Shown here: positions 43,603 to 56,211 of the stretch, piece by piece
Layout: each line of letters begins with the position of its first letter
Position numbering within the stretch: position 1 is the first letter of the stretch
Assembly (NCBI GenBank): GCA_006384855.1
Contig: VCJN01001422.1
Span: forward strand, 1 to 64,000
Source of the DNA: Tetraselmis striata
Lineage: Eukaryota; Chlorophyta; Chlorodendrophyceae; Chlorodendrales; Chlorodendraceae
DNA length: 64,000 bases
Direction of reading: 5' to 3'
The notes under the pieces: generated by a model
Databases searched by the model: none
What the model was told of the DNA's origin: nothing
What the model saw: the letters and a program-made list of their open reading frames with translations, nothing else
Program-made: the position numbers and the translations under genes

Positions 43603-45753
43603 TCATGTTGACCCGGAGGCCTCTCTGGCAGAATCAGCCACCAAGGGGTATGTCGAAAACTTTTCGACGGCCGTAACCAGGGAGTTTGTCCTTGTGCTCT
43701 TCGTCCCAGGGATCCGCTTTAATCTCTCCACCGCGAACGCCCCGGGCTGCTGCGGGTTCTGCAAGGCTGTAATCTCATCGTCCTCTGGCACACTGTGCGT
43801 TGGGAGGTGCTCCGTGGAGCCTTTCCTTGTGACGGAGGTCATCCACCCGGCGGAGAGCCGCATTGCGGGCGCAACCCTGTTGATCGCCAGCAGCCGTGCG
43901 TTGACGTTTGCGCCGGAGGTGAAGAGGGGCTTGCCCATGAAGTTTAGCTCGTCCAGGCGATCCACCGGGATGCGCATCAGCCCCGTGTGCGTCTGGTCAA
44001 CATCAGCCAGGCAGTAGATCATGATGCAGATGCCGACAACGGTGAGCGCGCACAGCGTGATGTCTAGATTGGCCCAGCCGGACTGCATCATCATGACGCC
44101 CCAGAACATGAGCATAGAGCTCAGGGTGATGAACGCCCACAGGATAACGGGGATGTGCTTCTGGCTTTGGCTCCAGCGCTGGTATCGCAGGTTGCAGAGC
44201 TCCCCAATGGTGCTTAGCATCACCTCCGAAATGGCCCCGCTGAGCTGCGCGTATGCGCGCGAGTCGTCGTGGTCCTTGCGCTGCACCACATGCTGTAGCG
44301 CGGGCACGATCGCATACAGCTTGGTCATCACCTCCACCTGCTCGTTCTCATAGCACATGACGCCCGTCGTCATCTCATAGCGGCACTGGCTGGTGTAGTG
44401 CTCCAGGCTTTCCAGCATGGCGGTGATGGCCTCCGGCTCCACTGACACCGTCTGCACCAGCAGCACCAGCTTGTGGATGGCACTCACTTCGGCGTAGAAG
44501 GTGTCCGTCATGCTGTCGAATCGGGTGTACGAGCGCCCGAAGATGAAGGCATAGACTAGGCCGAACATGATGCCTGCGTTGGCCAGGTAGGCGCTCATGG
44601 CATCGTTGATCTCGTAGTAGGCGGGCTCGGCCTCGGGCTGCCCACCCGTGCCGTCCAGTAAATCACCAGCCAGCCCAGAGGAGCCTCCCGCAGAGCTGCT
44701 TTTGCGAGCGGCGGCTGCGAACGTGGGCTTATTGACCGTCACTGGCTGCCGCCCTGCGGCTGCGGCTGACTGCTGGGGCTCCTGCATTGGCGCCATCGTG
44801 GGGGCTTCTGCGGTCCGTGGCATGCTGCGCCGCTGCACGCTTGGCTCTGGCGTAGGGGCCGGCTCAGGTGCAGGATCCGACTCGGGCTCCGGCTCCGACT
44901 CGGGTTCAGGCTGCGGCTCTGCTTGTGGCTCCGGTTCCGGTTGGGCAGGGGCGCCAGTCACAGCCTCAATGACCTCTAAGTCCGGAACCACGTTGGCACC
45001 GTCTGCTGGTTCAGGTGTTGCCGTCGGCTCCGGCGTTGCCTCGGGCTCCAGGTTGCCATACAGCCTACTGGGACCAGGCATCATTGCCCGCTGAAACTCC
45101 CTGCGAAGGCAGAACATGTTCTCGCACGTTCAGATAGTGTAATAACATTTAAACAAGGAGGCCAATGCACAAGGGACGCAAGCTCAGGGAACACCGTGGT
45201 CTTAGACCCACTACCTGCACAACATGCGGGTTGCGTTTTAATCCGACCGGTTTTCGTATATATATACATACATATTTGGATGGCTGGTTCGCACTCGCCA
45301 CACCCATCAGGGCAGAGCGATATACTGACAAATACAAAGTGCGCAATCCGGCGGCAGTCAGGCAGAGGGTACGATATTGGTACCGTACGACCGCGTGCGC
45401 TCGCACTCCCGCACGGGCCTGACCACCGCGCATAGCAGGCAGCGAGCGACAACCACCGGGGCAAGGGCGGGCACTCACATGCGGTAGTAGAAAACTACGG
45501 CCGCAAAGGCGAACCCAACGAGGAGCGGCAACCACATGCGCATAACTCGCGCTGACCGCAGCTTCGGCGCGTTGCGCAGCGGGGCCAGGTCGGAGCGCGC
45601 CGTGTGGCGCCGAGCCAGACCACCGGAGGAGGGCCTCCCGCGCCCCTTCGCCGTCTCCATCCTACCCGCGACTGGCTCTCCACCACGGCACACAGGACAG
45701 TCGTTGTGGAAGGTGCCGTCAATTTGGGAGAGGGGCAGCGAGTTGCGCTGCAT
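43603..45753 (-). CDS. DUF4239/bestrophin-like four-TM membrane protein
   Basis: Two exons join in frame: 45753-45479 (donor GTGAGT) and 45100-43603 (acceptor CTTCGCAG), giving 590 aa. Hydrophobic helices are MWLPLLVGFAFAAVVFYY (about residues 71-88), AGIMFGLVYAFIFG (about 260), PVILWAFITLSSMLMFWGVM (about 410) and LDITLCALTVVGICIMIYCL (about 435). Two separated pairs around a long hydrophilic middle match the DUF4239 (bestrophin-like) topology. Between TM1 and TM2 lies a Pro-Glu-rich low-complexity segment. A CPVC pair near residue 20 is unexplained. The reading frame is intact and the intron clean, so this is the best host-gene candidate in the window. Transport function is inferred from the family name only. 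Confidence 0.72.
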
Positions 45754-47580
45754 AAGGCAGCGACTCTATGCGATTGTGATATGTCGCTACGGCAGTGCCA
45801 GTGGGTACGGTGCAACTGGCAGTGGGGAGACAGGCCAGGGCAGTGTGATTTATTGGCTATCTGCCTGCTGTGCTTCGCCTTGCTGCTGCTGCTGCTGAAC
45901 GCGGTGTCGTACGAGGCAATCCTTATATCCTATGTACACACAGTGTACATACACTACACCAGTACTGTATGCTGTCCGTCTGTTCGTCTAGTACGCGCGT
46001 ACAAGGCACATTCCGCCTGTCATCACCAGCGGTGGTTGTTTTGCCGCCTGCTCGCGCGAAGGGCGGCGGGTGAAACGCACGACGCTGAAGGGCGCGGGAA
46101 CGTGGGACCCTGTGTGGTCGTGTCGTACCGGCTCTTAGGTGTGTCAAGGTCGGTTGTCGTCGGCGTCGCAGAAGACCCACCGACTCGTAAAGCTGTCGCC
46201 GTGGGTCTTTCTTCGTGGAGAGTGGTGAGCCGGCCACGCCGTTGCTTCACCAGCGACGGCTACTGACCACCTCACAAGGCGCATGCTTAGGATGACGCCA
46301 CAAAATGCGCAAGTCGCGTTAGGTGTCGGAGCTGTCTCACGGGGGGCGGCTCGTGATGTTGTCACATTTGAGATGTTGTGACATCGGGGGCGCCAGGTTG
46401 GCCGGCATAGAGGCACTTGCAGCATGTGCCGGCCCGTAACGATGCCAATGATTGTCGGGGCGAGGGTGACGACGAGGCGACCGCTGCTATTCCACCAACG
46501 ACGGTCGCCGAGGTTCCAAACCAAGAGTCGGCCAGGGATAGTTACGTACACGACGATACGTCAGGCATGCCATGTGGCAAAGTTGCCCCCCGGCGCGCAG
46601 CTGCAGCAGGTTGTCGTGGTCCTTGTGACGACGACGTTGCAGTATGAGGCGTCGGAGATGCGTCGAAACGAGCCGCACAAACGCCTCCCACCTCGACCAC
46701 AACAAACGTTGCTGAAGCATGATTAGGGCGAGGGCAACGAGCCCTCTCAAAACACCAGCGCATGAGCGGCGCCACCCCGCCGCCGTAACGGTCCAATTAG
46801 GCAAGTAGTTACAGAAAACCACATCGTGTTACGGCCGTCGATGCCACGACGCCTTGCTGCGACGAGGACACGCGGACCGGGTTCACGTGTCTTGCGGGAC
46901 AACAAATGGCCGCCCCGACGACACGGACGCGTCCGCCTCCTACTCCGTCCGCGCCGATTTGTTGCTGCAGGCGTAGTTGTATGTTGTCGTTGACAACCGT
47001 GACGAGCAGCGGCCATGGTGCCGAGCGCGTCCACCTCACCTAAACCTCAAGTTGACTATTGCGAGAGGGTGCTCCACTGCGGGAGCCCCGAACGAAGGCA
47101 TGCTGTACTGCGACTCGACTTCGGGTGTTGAGGTTTAAACCCCCCCAACGGGAACCCCCAGCTCCAATTCCTTGCCTTGCGCATCGCTACCCGAAAACGT
47201 CCCCGCTGCTAAGCCAGGGCGAAAACGAAAAACGACCTCGGGCGCACAAGTAGGGAAAACCACGTTATCGAGGGGTTGTTTATTGTCGCTGCATGATGAT
47301 GTAACGCATGTGCGCGGCACGACGACTAACTACCAAGTGTATGGACCTCGGTGCAGACTTGTTAAGCCTCAGTGACCCTCGCGCGCACAAGTACGCGAAG
47401 CCGCTGTCGAAGGCAGCAAGCTTGACGACGGCAGACGAGTTGCTGGTGGCTGTCCTAAATAGGTCCCCGGCCGGGAGCGCAGGGCTCGCGGGCGATGGGC
47501 GGGGCAGCCCGTACTACGAAACCCGATATGGTATCGGTTACCTAACGGGTAAAAACCACTAACTGACCGTACGGGTCGCA
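45754..47580. other. Unassigned region rich in CGACGACG words
   Basis: Several 75-135-aa ORFs occur on both strands between 46023 and 47040, but they overlap in mirrored frames and show no motif. A short poly-pyrimidine stretch, AACCCCCCCAACGGG, lies at about 47138. No RNA gene is apparent. Confidence 0.4.
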
Positions 47581-50397
47581 CTAGGACAGTTAAATTCGTT
47601 GGGAAACCCCAGAAATACATTTACATCATTTAGCGGCCGTCTCGTATGTAATAGATCCCGGGTTCGAATCTTGGTCGATGCATTTCGGCAATTTCGGGCC
47701 GGCGTGTCCCGGGTTTACCCGGCTGGTGCACTAGCCCTTTCGGGGTTTGAATGAAGCAATGGTCTTAGGGGCATGCCATACCTCCGGCTGCAGTTGGTGC
47801 AAGAGGTCAAGTGTTGGGGCAGCTTCGGCCAACTTCCCGGGGCAAACTTTACTTTATACCAAATTTAGTGCGTGCGTACTGATTGCGCTAAAAGTATCAG
47901 CACGGAAGCCTCGACCAGATACGGTCGTCATAGCCCAGCTCAGGAGAGGTCCTTTGGGACCTAAAGCGTCACATAAGCATTGGGGAAGGTGAGCCAGTGA
48001 CGTATGTGGCGATGCTTGTTGACATCGCGCGCAAGGCACACTCCGCCAACATGACCATCGTAGTAAATTATGTTTTTACTATACTATAGGGGTCATTTAG
48101 TGAACACAACCCAGTAGCTCCCGATGGAAAAATGCACATTATCGGCACTCCAAATAAAGGGCTGTGTTTCTACGGGGTTTCGCTAATGTAGCAGTGTTGG
48201 TACGAGTGAAATACTGAGCTATTGCAATCTGAACTTGAGTTGTCCGTTAATGGCAGAAAATTCGAAACAATGCAGTTTTCAGGTAATAACAATTACATCG
48301 GCCCCGCCGGTGCAAAGCAACCGTATTAATGTTGCATAACCTTCATTCGGAAGTACTCTAACACATATTTGTGGCATTGATGATGGTACGAGGTTTTACT
48401 GATAATTACTTAACGTGCGCGCAAATAATAAGAACATTATTTAGTATGCGCGTCATGCATCAGAGGGTCGTTCGTCTCGGCGGAAAGATACACCGGCCCA
48501 CAAAAGTCTTGCTCCGCTTCTCAAGCATCAATTCTATATTGGCCCATTATCAGCCCTCGCCTTCGTTTCCGGCAGCGCCCTTTCATATGCCATACGTTAA
48601 CATGACATCATGCGTGGGGGAAACCCTAAATCGCGTTTGATATGCTCTTGTTGTAAGAGCCATATACGTGTGCGTGTCACGGTATATGTTCAGGTTCAGT
48701 AATGAATTGGATAACCCAATGGATTCTTAAGCACGTATATCATGCGCTCTATGTGTAGTACGGCTGCACGCCAGGAGTCAGCTCTATCATCATGGAATAC
48801 ATTTACAAATAAATGCGTGCTCTCCCTGCCGCCGGCGTGCAATTAAGTGAGCAGTTCCCGCAAAACGGCCAATACTGCAAATAAGGCTTTCTCCAAAACC
48901 AGCCCACATATATATTGCCGCTTTCCGCATCCAATGCGCCCTTGGTTGAAGCGGACTTCAACCCGTATAATGCGCAGGGGTGCAGCCCCCGAGTCAGCGG
49001 GGTGGATCCATGTGGTCACATGCTACGGTATCGTGAAGGGTATGTGGTAAGGCTGGCCATCAGCAAGACGCTCCCCTCAGTCTGTTATTGGGCTTCGCCG
49101 AGCGGGGCGAGTACATCGCTTTTTATAGGGATGCGAGTCGCGCGGTAAGCCATTGTATTTGGGTTTGAAGGAGAACCTAAAAATATTTGAGCCCCCCCCC
49201 CCCCCCCCCCCCCCAACCCCACTCCCTCGGTTATGTTTCCACTACCAAGACCCCCGGCAAGATTATAAACTGCGCAGAGCGGAATCACAAGCGTAACAGG
49301 TAGGGCCCCCTCTGCCACCTATCACATCTCAAGCCCTTAATTAATATTCAAAGTTACTTATCTCATTTAAATGCCCCATTGTACCACTCGGCGGTCGGCG
49401 GCGCCGGTGCTGACGAGGCGATACGGGCAGATACGTACACTGCAATATTTGGGGGATTGCAATAATATAAGGGGGATTGCATATCCAGGTAGCATGTACA
49501 CTAGTCGATATTTGTGTGAATTACTAAAAAGGCCAATAAACGCATCCAACGCTAATGGCCGTATTAAAAGATCAACACAGCAAGCTGCCCAAAGGCGGCA
49601 AGCACCCCGCACGAGGCGGGTGGATGATGAGTGAAAATGCGCCTAGTTGAGAGTCGGAGTCATGCAGGCACGTGTGTGCGAGGGTGATCCACGGATGCGA
49701 TGTGCAGCTTCGGAAACGGGATGGCGGACGAATCTGCGCCGTCTGAAGAGGAAGCGAGCACGCTCGAGCCGCCACCAAGCTCCGGACCCGAGGAAATCTC
49801 TTGCGAATAAGGTCTCTTAGTGAGTCTAGGGAGTGCACCGAGAGTCTCGCGACGAGAGGGAACCCCGATCCGCAACCAAGCATGCGACAGCTCGCATCGT
49901 GCGGCGCACCCCCTTGCTGGTCACCTAACTCACTATGCCGAAGATCATGCCCGTCACTTGCTTCCCGGACTGACAATGTCTCGTAATTTTACCGTAATGG
50001 CACGTCATCGCGATTTTTCAAGGGAATGTACGTGTAATCGCCGTATCTACTGTGTAGTCGCTACGCTCCGTAGTCGCAATGACGTGCCCGGCTTGCGCAC
50101 GTTCCGTAACATGCTACCATAAGCAGGTTGCGCCATCCCCATAGTACATTGGACCGAGTCACATCGCGCCTCGCACGTGTACTCGTAATCGGTCCGGGTT
50201 TCGCCACACGGTATAACACCTCACAAGCTCCGTGCCGACGCAACAACCAATTGTATCGCATGTCCCAAACCGGCTAAGTTGCAATCCCGCGGATACCAGT
50301 ACACTATACCATGCATCGCAGCATTATGAGCGCCCGTGACTAGCCCCTACCAACACCCGCCGCTGCGAGCCGCTGGCGCCGAGTAGTGTTGATGTGC
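47581..50397. other. Mostly unassigned, AT-richer, with C23 tract
   Basis: C23 lies at 49192-49214. A T-arm-like word, CCCGGGTTCGAATCTTGG, is at about 47658-47675 but no tRNA fold can be built around it. ORFs at 48915-49148 and 49572-49976 are uninterrupted but motif-free. Confidence 0.4.
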
Positions 50398-50398
50398 T

Positions 50399-50900
50399 AT
50401 GGGGCGTCGCAAATCCAAGCACCGTATTCTTTATGGCAAGGAGGGCAAGACCGCTGCCGAGGGGATTCCGGAACCGGTGACCAAGAGAATCCGCTACCGC
50501 GCATGTGGCGCCTGCTTCACGAAAACTCTGTTTTACAACACGCACAGATGGGCGTGCGCCGAGCCGCCTCCGCCCATTGCCGCGCATGTCGCAGCTGGTG
50601 GTGATGGTGATGGCGCCCCTGCGGCAGCTGCCGCACCATACGGCCGTCACCGCCTCTGCTCCGTCCGGACCGGGTTAGACCGAAACGCGGGGCGAGCCGG
50701 ATGCATCCATACCGTCGCCGCCGCCATCGCCCCCGCTGCCCTCTCCGCCGCTCTCGTCTCCCAGAAACGAATCAGCGAGCCCCGCACCCCGCGGCGGGGA
50801 GGGGCGCTCGGTGGCGTTTGATGATGGCCTGGCAGCAAGCATGGCAACGCAGAATATGAATGCCGAACTTAATGTGCGCGCTGTCATAACCAAGACGCGG
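50399..50900 (+). pseudogene. Zinc-finger ORF, probably an N-terminal transposon fragment
   Basis: It starts MGRRKSKHRILYGKEGKTAA and contains CGACFTKTLFYNTHRWAC, a C-x2-C...H-x3-C finger resembling BED-type fingers. An Ala/Gly stretch follows. From about 50690 a second frame reads better (Pro/Ser-rich, then MATQNMNAELNVRAVITK up to about 50899), so a frameshift or small intron lies near 50640-50690. A C22 tract at 50912 follows closely. Confidence 0.4.
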
Positions 50901-51077
50901 GGGAGCTTTCTCCCCCCCCCCCCCCCCCCCCCCACGTTGGCCTCCCCGACGTTCCGTTAAAAATGCCATAGGCCCACTACTGCCGCCATGTGATAGCCAC
51001 CCGTGTGGATCATCCAACATCCAGGTCGCAAGTTGGACATATATATGGGAACACGAGGACGGTGGTGCGTCATATAA

Positions 51078-51360
51078 TGGCAGGGCAGACGCTGGGCAGA
51101 CAATTGATGGGGCTCGCTCCGGAGCATTGTCTATTGCCTATGCGGCTGCGCCGCCTCCGCCGCATGCGGCCTCTTCGGGCTCGCCGGCACCGCCACCTCA
51201 GTCATGCGACCTGCCTCCCGCAGCCCGCCGCCGCCAGCCAGATCAGAGGTATCCAGAAGCCAGTGGTGGGTTGTTGCGGCATGGAATCATAGTTTTCAGG
51301 GGCTGACCTCCGCGGCTTGTAACGCAGCCCTTCCGGGCGATTCCGCCGTATGCGTTGTCA
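51078..51360 (-). repeat. Second copy of the 34-kb element's 3' end
   Basis: About 280 bp aligns with 34022-34300 in the same orientation, with small indels; both hold CTGGGCAGACAATTG and CCAGATCAGAGGTATCCAGA. On the minus strand both encode a relic of WLLDTSDLAGGGGLR. The copies differ by a one-base indel that shifts the frame, so at least one is dead. Confidence 0.8.
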
Positions 51361-51389
51361 CGGATCCTCACCGCTGCCGATGTTGTCCT

Positions 51390-51882
51390 CGCCCTCCGCT
51401 GACTCGCTGCCTACTCATCCTCCGCCCCAAATTCCTCCTCTTCAGCACCGTGCTTGCGCTTTCTCGCGTTGTACCGATGCTGATACAGCTTCGACAGGGC
51501 ATCGCATGCGGCTTGTTTGCTTTGCTCCGCTGATATCTCGGCAGCCGACAGCCGTGACCGCAACTCCTTAACCGTCTCGTGGTGTTATTGCGCCGCCGCG
51601 GCCCTCAGCTCCTTACCCTCCGCGGTCAAACGTAGGTAAGAACTTTGCGGTCAACGCGTCCGCCAATGACACAACGGTTGCCAGCTGCGTCGCCAGGCGA
51701 GGCGCCCGTCCGCCAAGTGCGGCAGGCGGCAGCGGGGGTGGAATGCCGGCCGCGGCCCGCTCGCCGTGGCCCGCCCTCGGCCCGCCGGCATCGGCACTCG
51801 CGGCCGCCGCAGCCGCCGCCGCCGCCGCCGCCCGTGCCCTCACCTTGCGAGACCTCTTACTCTCGTATGCCATTGTTGGCAC
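51390..51882 (-). pseudogene. Ala-rich, coiled-coil ORF with frameshift
   Basis: It starts MPTMAYESKRSRKVRARAAA (51882), passes through a long poly-Ala stretch encoded by GCC/GCG repeats, and stops at 51613. A better continuation exists in another frame at about 51565-51400: ETVKELRSRLSAAEISAEQS and LYQHRYNARKRKHGAEEEE, ending in an acidic tail. A frameshift plus a TAA near 51580 separates them. Heptad-like spacing suggests a coiled coil. It is probably part of the same relic as 51078-51360. Confidence 0.4.
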
Positions 51883-52099
51883 TTGTGAGTGCTAGTGAGT
51901 GCGTTATGGTGGCGATGTGGGTAGAACTGTGTGACATGCCGCATCGGCGCGCATAAGAAATACGGGTATTTGCGGTTTCCGTGCGCTATGATATTTTTAT
52001 TTCGAACAACTCTCGCGAGTAGGCTGCCCCCGTCACACCGAGTCGTCCACCTGTAGGCGGATCTCGGGGAGGTCGACACAAGGCCGAGGTCGTACATGG

Positions 52100-52468
52100 A
52101 TGAATTTTAGCAGGCCCCCGTACATGGTTGCTGCCCGGCGGTGCAAGCAAGCGCTCACGGCGTTCCCGAAACGCGCCGACATCGCGCTTCCTCGTACACG
52201 TCGCGAAACGCTTTTAGTACTTGCTGCAGCACACGCCGAAATCGAATTCAAGGACGAACATCAAAATCACGCCACGGTAGACATCTTAGACATCGGCCAA
52301 TTCGTGGGGTGCACATTTATGTCGGGTAAGGTCGGCCAGCCAGGAAACCCCCTCATGTTTTGGTTTAAGTACAAATACATCACAAATAGTATGTTACGCA
52401 TTACATCTGGGGATCAACACCGGAGGACCGTCGAAACCCTGACAACAGATTTTATAACGGCATCCTAG
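52100..52468 (+). CDS. Uncharacterised 122-aa ORF
   Basis: It is uninterrupted, with a composition unlike chance GC-rich frames: ETLLVLAAAHAEIEFKDEHQ, TVDILDIGQFVGCTFMSGK and PLMFWFKYKYITNSM. No family is recognised. It lies between two retroelement relics and may be a fragment of one. Confidence 0.35.
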   Translation: MNFSRPPYMVAARRCKQALTAFPKRADIALPRTRRETLLVLAAAHAEIEFKDEHQNHATVDILDIGQFVGCTFMSGKVGQPGNPLMFWFKYKYITNSMLRITSGDQHRRTVETLTTDFITAS

Positions 52469-52650
52469 AAGAATTTACCAGCCGTAGAGGTCTACTGTAC
52501 CGCTTTTTAATTTTCGATGTAATTTGATGGCTTGTATTACTTACGGTAGTATCGTGGGTACTCATATGGTCAGGTGCCCGGGTTCTAGGTTCTACTGCTC
52601 CGCTGTCGGGTACGGGTTCGGGTGCGGCCTCCGATGATCAGCCCACGTCC

Positions 52651-53740
52651 ATGGTTGTCCAACCCCACCTCAGCCGTGCGATTCGCTTGCGTGACTTCGT
52701 GGCCCTCGATCTCAACTTCCAGCGTACTAGTGCCGCGGCCTCGCGACTGAATACCTTGCGCATGTACAGCGCGTGCGGGCCGGGCTCCCTATTCCTTTTT
52801 CAGTCGGATCACGAGTCAGCCCCCAAGATTCCCCCCGCTGCTTATTCGGCCGCCGCTGCGCGGGTGCTTGGCCTTTGCCCGTGCGGAGGCTCCGCGCTTG
52901 TCACTTGCCATGGCCCCACGTGTGGTATTGATCCCTTATGGCTTCGCTCTGCGGATGGCTCGAACCGGAGCGCTACGGATTTCATTGTGGATCATCTACC
53001 CATTTGCCCCGTAGCGAACTACAAGCATCGCATGCGTACCGCTTTGAAGAATCTGTGGGCATCTGTGGCAATTGACGCGGGGGCGGTGCTTGACCGGGAC
53101 CGCTCGGGAGCCGGCGACTTGACCCTCGAGACGAGACGAGGCGCCCAGCGGACCGCTCGCGGCCGTCGGACTTGACACTGGCGGGGTGGGGGGGACCGGC
53201 TTGCGATTACATTATCGACTTCGCGTGCGTGTCCTCCACGACCCCCACGTCTTGGAGCAACGACCCCCGTTGGTGCACCCCGGGGATCGCGGCGACCGAG
53301 GCAGAGCATGATAAGTTGGCAGCGGACCGGGCGTCTTCCGCCCCAGTGCAAGGTGTTCACCGGTAGGTACTACCCTTTTGTGGTTGATGACCGCGGCCGT
53401 CGCGGGAAGTCCGCTTTGACGGTGGTCTACATCTTCGCGGTGTTGCTGGCTGTGCGCAACTTCCATGGCGGTCCTTCCGCCCCGACCTCATGCTTCCTTC
53501 GTGGTCAGTCCGTTCAGGCACTTCGGAACTTTGTCGATAGCCAACCTGCGGTGTTCCGCTGTGACCTACTGTCGCGCACACGGCGGGGGCTGTTGCAGCG
53601 GGTCTCTGCTTGCGTGCATGGCACCCTGGGCGGCATTCGCTCTGCCGGTGTGCAAATGGCCAAGTCCGACTCGTGGGCTCGTGCCCATTCTGCATCTTCT
53701 CCTGCCACTGCTTCCACCTCGAAGTTGCTATAGACCTTTC
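52651..53740 (+). pseudogene. Decayed retroelement C-terminus with restriction-like-endonuclease signature
   Basis: Three frames read in series with shifts near 53120 and 53345. The first holds LRDFVALDLNFQRTSAAASR, a Cys/His group (CPCGG, CHGPTCG, then DHLPICP) and YKHRMRTALKNL. The second holds RPSDLTLAGWGGPACDYIID followed by FACV, then AATEAEHDKLAAD. The third holds YYPFVVDDRGRRGKSALTV. A Cys/His finger, then H-R, then PD-like and D about 13 apart, then E-x2-K fits the PD-(D/E)XK endonuclease at the C-terminus of R2-type retroelements; the D is preceded by PS rather than P. No RT lies upstream. Assignment is by pattern only. Confidence 0.5.
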
Positions 53741-53786
53741 CGATTGTCCTTTTTTGGTGATTTTCTGATATCGCCTTTAATTTGCA

Positions 53787-54060
53787 ACTAGCTCATGTAA
53801 TTATATATAGTCATGTGCGAACACGACGTGCAAAGTGTTATTAGTTACATGAGCTAGCTGGAAAAGGTGATCAGGAAAACCACCCGAAAAGGCAATAGAA
53901 AACGTCCACTACGGCAATTGCGAGGTGGAAGCAGCACCAGAAACGGGTGCGGAATGAGCACGGGCAGACGCATCAGACTAGGCCGTCTGCACTCTGGCAG
54001 AAAGAATGCCGCCCTGCCGCGCAAAGTATCGGCGGGTCGGGAACCCCGTGCTACCGGGAC
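53787..54060 (-). repeat. Tail-to-tail second copy of the preceding element's 3' end
   Basis: The complement of 53850-54060 aligns with 53600-53800. Both contain GGGCGGCATTC, a GTGC(A/T)CATTC word and CTGCTTCCACCTCG. A palindrome, TAGCTCATGTAA and TTACATGAGCTA, flanks the junction (53790-53860). The minus copy is diverged and coding-dead. Confidence 0.7.
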
Positions 54061-54866
54061 TACGACTAACTATACCTTGAAAAGCCCCCGTACCGGTAGG
54101 GCTCCCCGGTCGTTGCATGATCCAAGGACCGTCCACAACCGGCCACCCCGCTCAACCCCCCTGCCTTCCGCATCCATGATCCTCCGCTCCTTGCTGGCCG
54201 CTACTTGGCGGCGGGCACCAAGCCGGGCTTCGCGACGACCTTTGAAATATCTCTAGCGTTCAACGTGAACGCACGCTAATGACATGGGGTAGATGAACAC
54301 ATAGCATGGGTCATGATTGCAACGTAGCTCGTTTTTTTCTTTAGTCCGGTCGTCCGTAGGACGTGTAGGTAGGCCGCCGGCGCTCTTGGCCGCGCGCGCC
54401 TCGCTTCTAGTAGGTCCGCAACCTCGCGCACTGCATATAGATGCCATGCCCCCATGTCGCACCGCCTTCACGCCTCGCGAAAGAGTTGCCCCGCCTCCAC
54501 GCACGCTGAAGGGTATTGCCGGTGCACGATGCCGATAGCCTTAGCTGAAAGAGGCCCACCTGCCTGGCACAAGGGCATGCCCGAATATTTGAGTCGCGAG
54601 GCCAAAAATAGATCGACCGGCGCCGGAGATCCCCCCGCCGAACCTGTCATCCTCTCACCGGAAGCATCACGGTGTGAGGGCCCATAACCTATTGAAGCTA
54701 GGAACATGTTAGATCTTCTCGAGGTTCGATGGTTACATGATCCGTAGCTACGAGGCGAGGGGGCTGGGCTGAGTGAAACCCTAATAAATGCCGAGCCGCT
54801 ACATGCCATGGCTGCCTGGCATCTACGGGTGCTCAGGCGGCAGATACATCCCATTGCGTACTACTA
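54061..54866. other. Unassigned spacer
   Basis: Minus ORFs 54253-54504 and 54468-54854 lack motifs. No repeat unit or RNA gene is recognised. Confidence 0.4.
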
Positions 54867-56211
54867 CACCCCTCCACATAAGTCCGGGTTTTGCATTTTC
54901 GATCGCAAAGCGCATGCATGGGCGAGGATCACGCCGGCTGCATGTGCATACATGCTAACTACAGTGGGAATAGTTCGGGCGAACGCCTATTGTGCGCTTT
55001 ATACCCACCCGCGCGACAACACGACCATCTGTGGGCGCCCTTTCAAAAACGCGAAATCATTGCATGGTGCGTTGGCGCCAGAAAGTTGTGGGTTGCGCCA
55101 ACCGTCCAAACCTATGGAAATAGCGGCACTCGTCGCACCAAACTCGGTGGATACGGCCCTTGGCATAAGTTGCACACACCGTGCGTGTAGGCCACTGAAA
55201 GCATGTCGCTGTAGGCACGACGTGACACCCCAACGTCAAGTTGGCCACTGTGGGGAGCAGTTTTGGGGTGAAAATGCTGCTGTTTCTGTGGCGAACGCAC
55301 GTAGGAGAGGCGCTCGATGGCCCCCTTGGCGTAGGGCAATGCTCTACCATGGGGGCGCGTGGTGGAATGCCAGTTGCACCCTTTCGTGGGCGGGGTGGCG
55401 CGGTAGGGGCGTGGATTTTGATTAATATGAAATTCCTTGAAAACTGCTGTGGAAAATGGCATTTTGGCTGGTAGATGTGTGTATCGCTAGGAGGTGGCAC
55501 ATGCCAAGTGTTGGTGGTCCGTGGTCATCCACATACATAACGCTCTCACGCAACTGAGTATGGGGCTTAGACACGCACTTGGCGCAAAGCCACGCGCCCG
55601 ATATGGGTGGGCACATGAGGCAGTGAGGGGCAACTTGGATGATCATCTTTGGGGATTTTTTCCGGAGACCAAAAAAATCGATTTTGTGGTTATGGAAGAG
55701 TGTTCCCGACGCAGAATTGAACGAGGAATCGCGTGATATTTTTTAAAAGTTTTTCTGAGCAAACCCTGAGAAGTTATAGCGTTTTGAAGCCAAGGGGGTG
55801 TTGCTGCGCGTGGCCGACACTGATGGCATGCCAGTATCGCAACGCGACATGCACTGGCCGCCGCCCACACGGCTGCACCCCAACCAAATGCACCCGAGCC
55901 CCTCGCCAATGTGTTTCCTCACGCGTTCATGGCCATCCCGCCGTTTGGTTGTCTATTCACGCGCGTCGGCGTGTGCGTGATACCGACCCCGGTTTTGGTG
56001 CAGTTGCAGGCGACGCCCATCCACGCACCAGGTGCAGCGTGATTCCCTAGTCAAAGGTCATTAAGTTTCGGTTTGAGCCACTCGTCATGCAGGTTTTATA
56101 AAGCCCTCTGAGATTCCAGGGTTTCATCTCATATACCCTACGTTCAGGTACCCTAGACTTGTGAAGTCTTGAGACTGCCGAAAAGGGACCCCAAACTTAT
56201 GTGGAGGGGTG
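54867..56211 (+). mobile_element. 1,345-bp TIR element, copy 1
   Basis: It begins CACCCCTCCACATAAGT and ends ACTTATGTGGAGGGGTG, a perfect 17-bp terminal inverted repeat. ORFs inside (up to about 180 aa, several overlapping frames) show no transposase motif, so it is likely non-autonomous. Outside the left end is TA; outside the right end is TGTTGGCC of the tandem repeat. Confidence 0.85.

Noticed and set aside
46023..47040. Overlapping 75-135-aa ORFs as a gene
   Set aside because: Mirrored open frames on both strands and absence of motif or splice pattern indicate compositional artefacts.
47640..47700. tRNA gene
   Set aside because: A T-arm-like GGTTCGAATC is present, but no matching acceptor stem, D-arm or anticodon arm can be built upstream.
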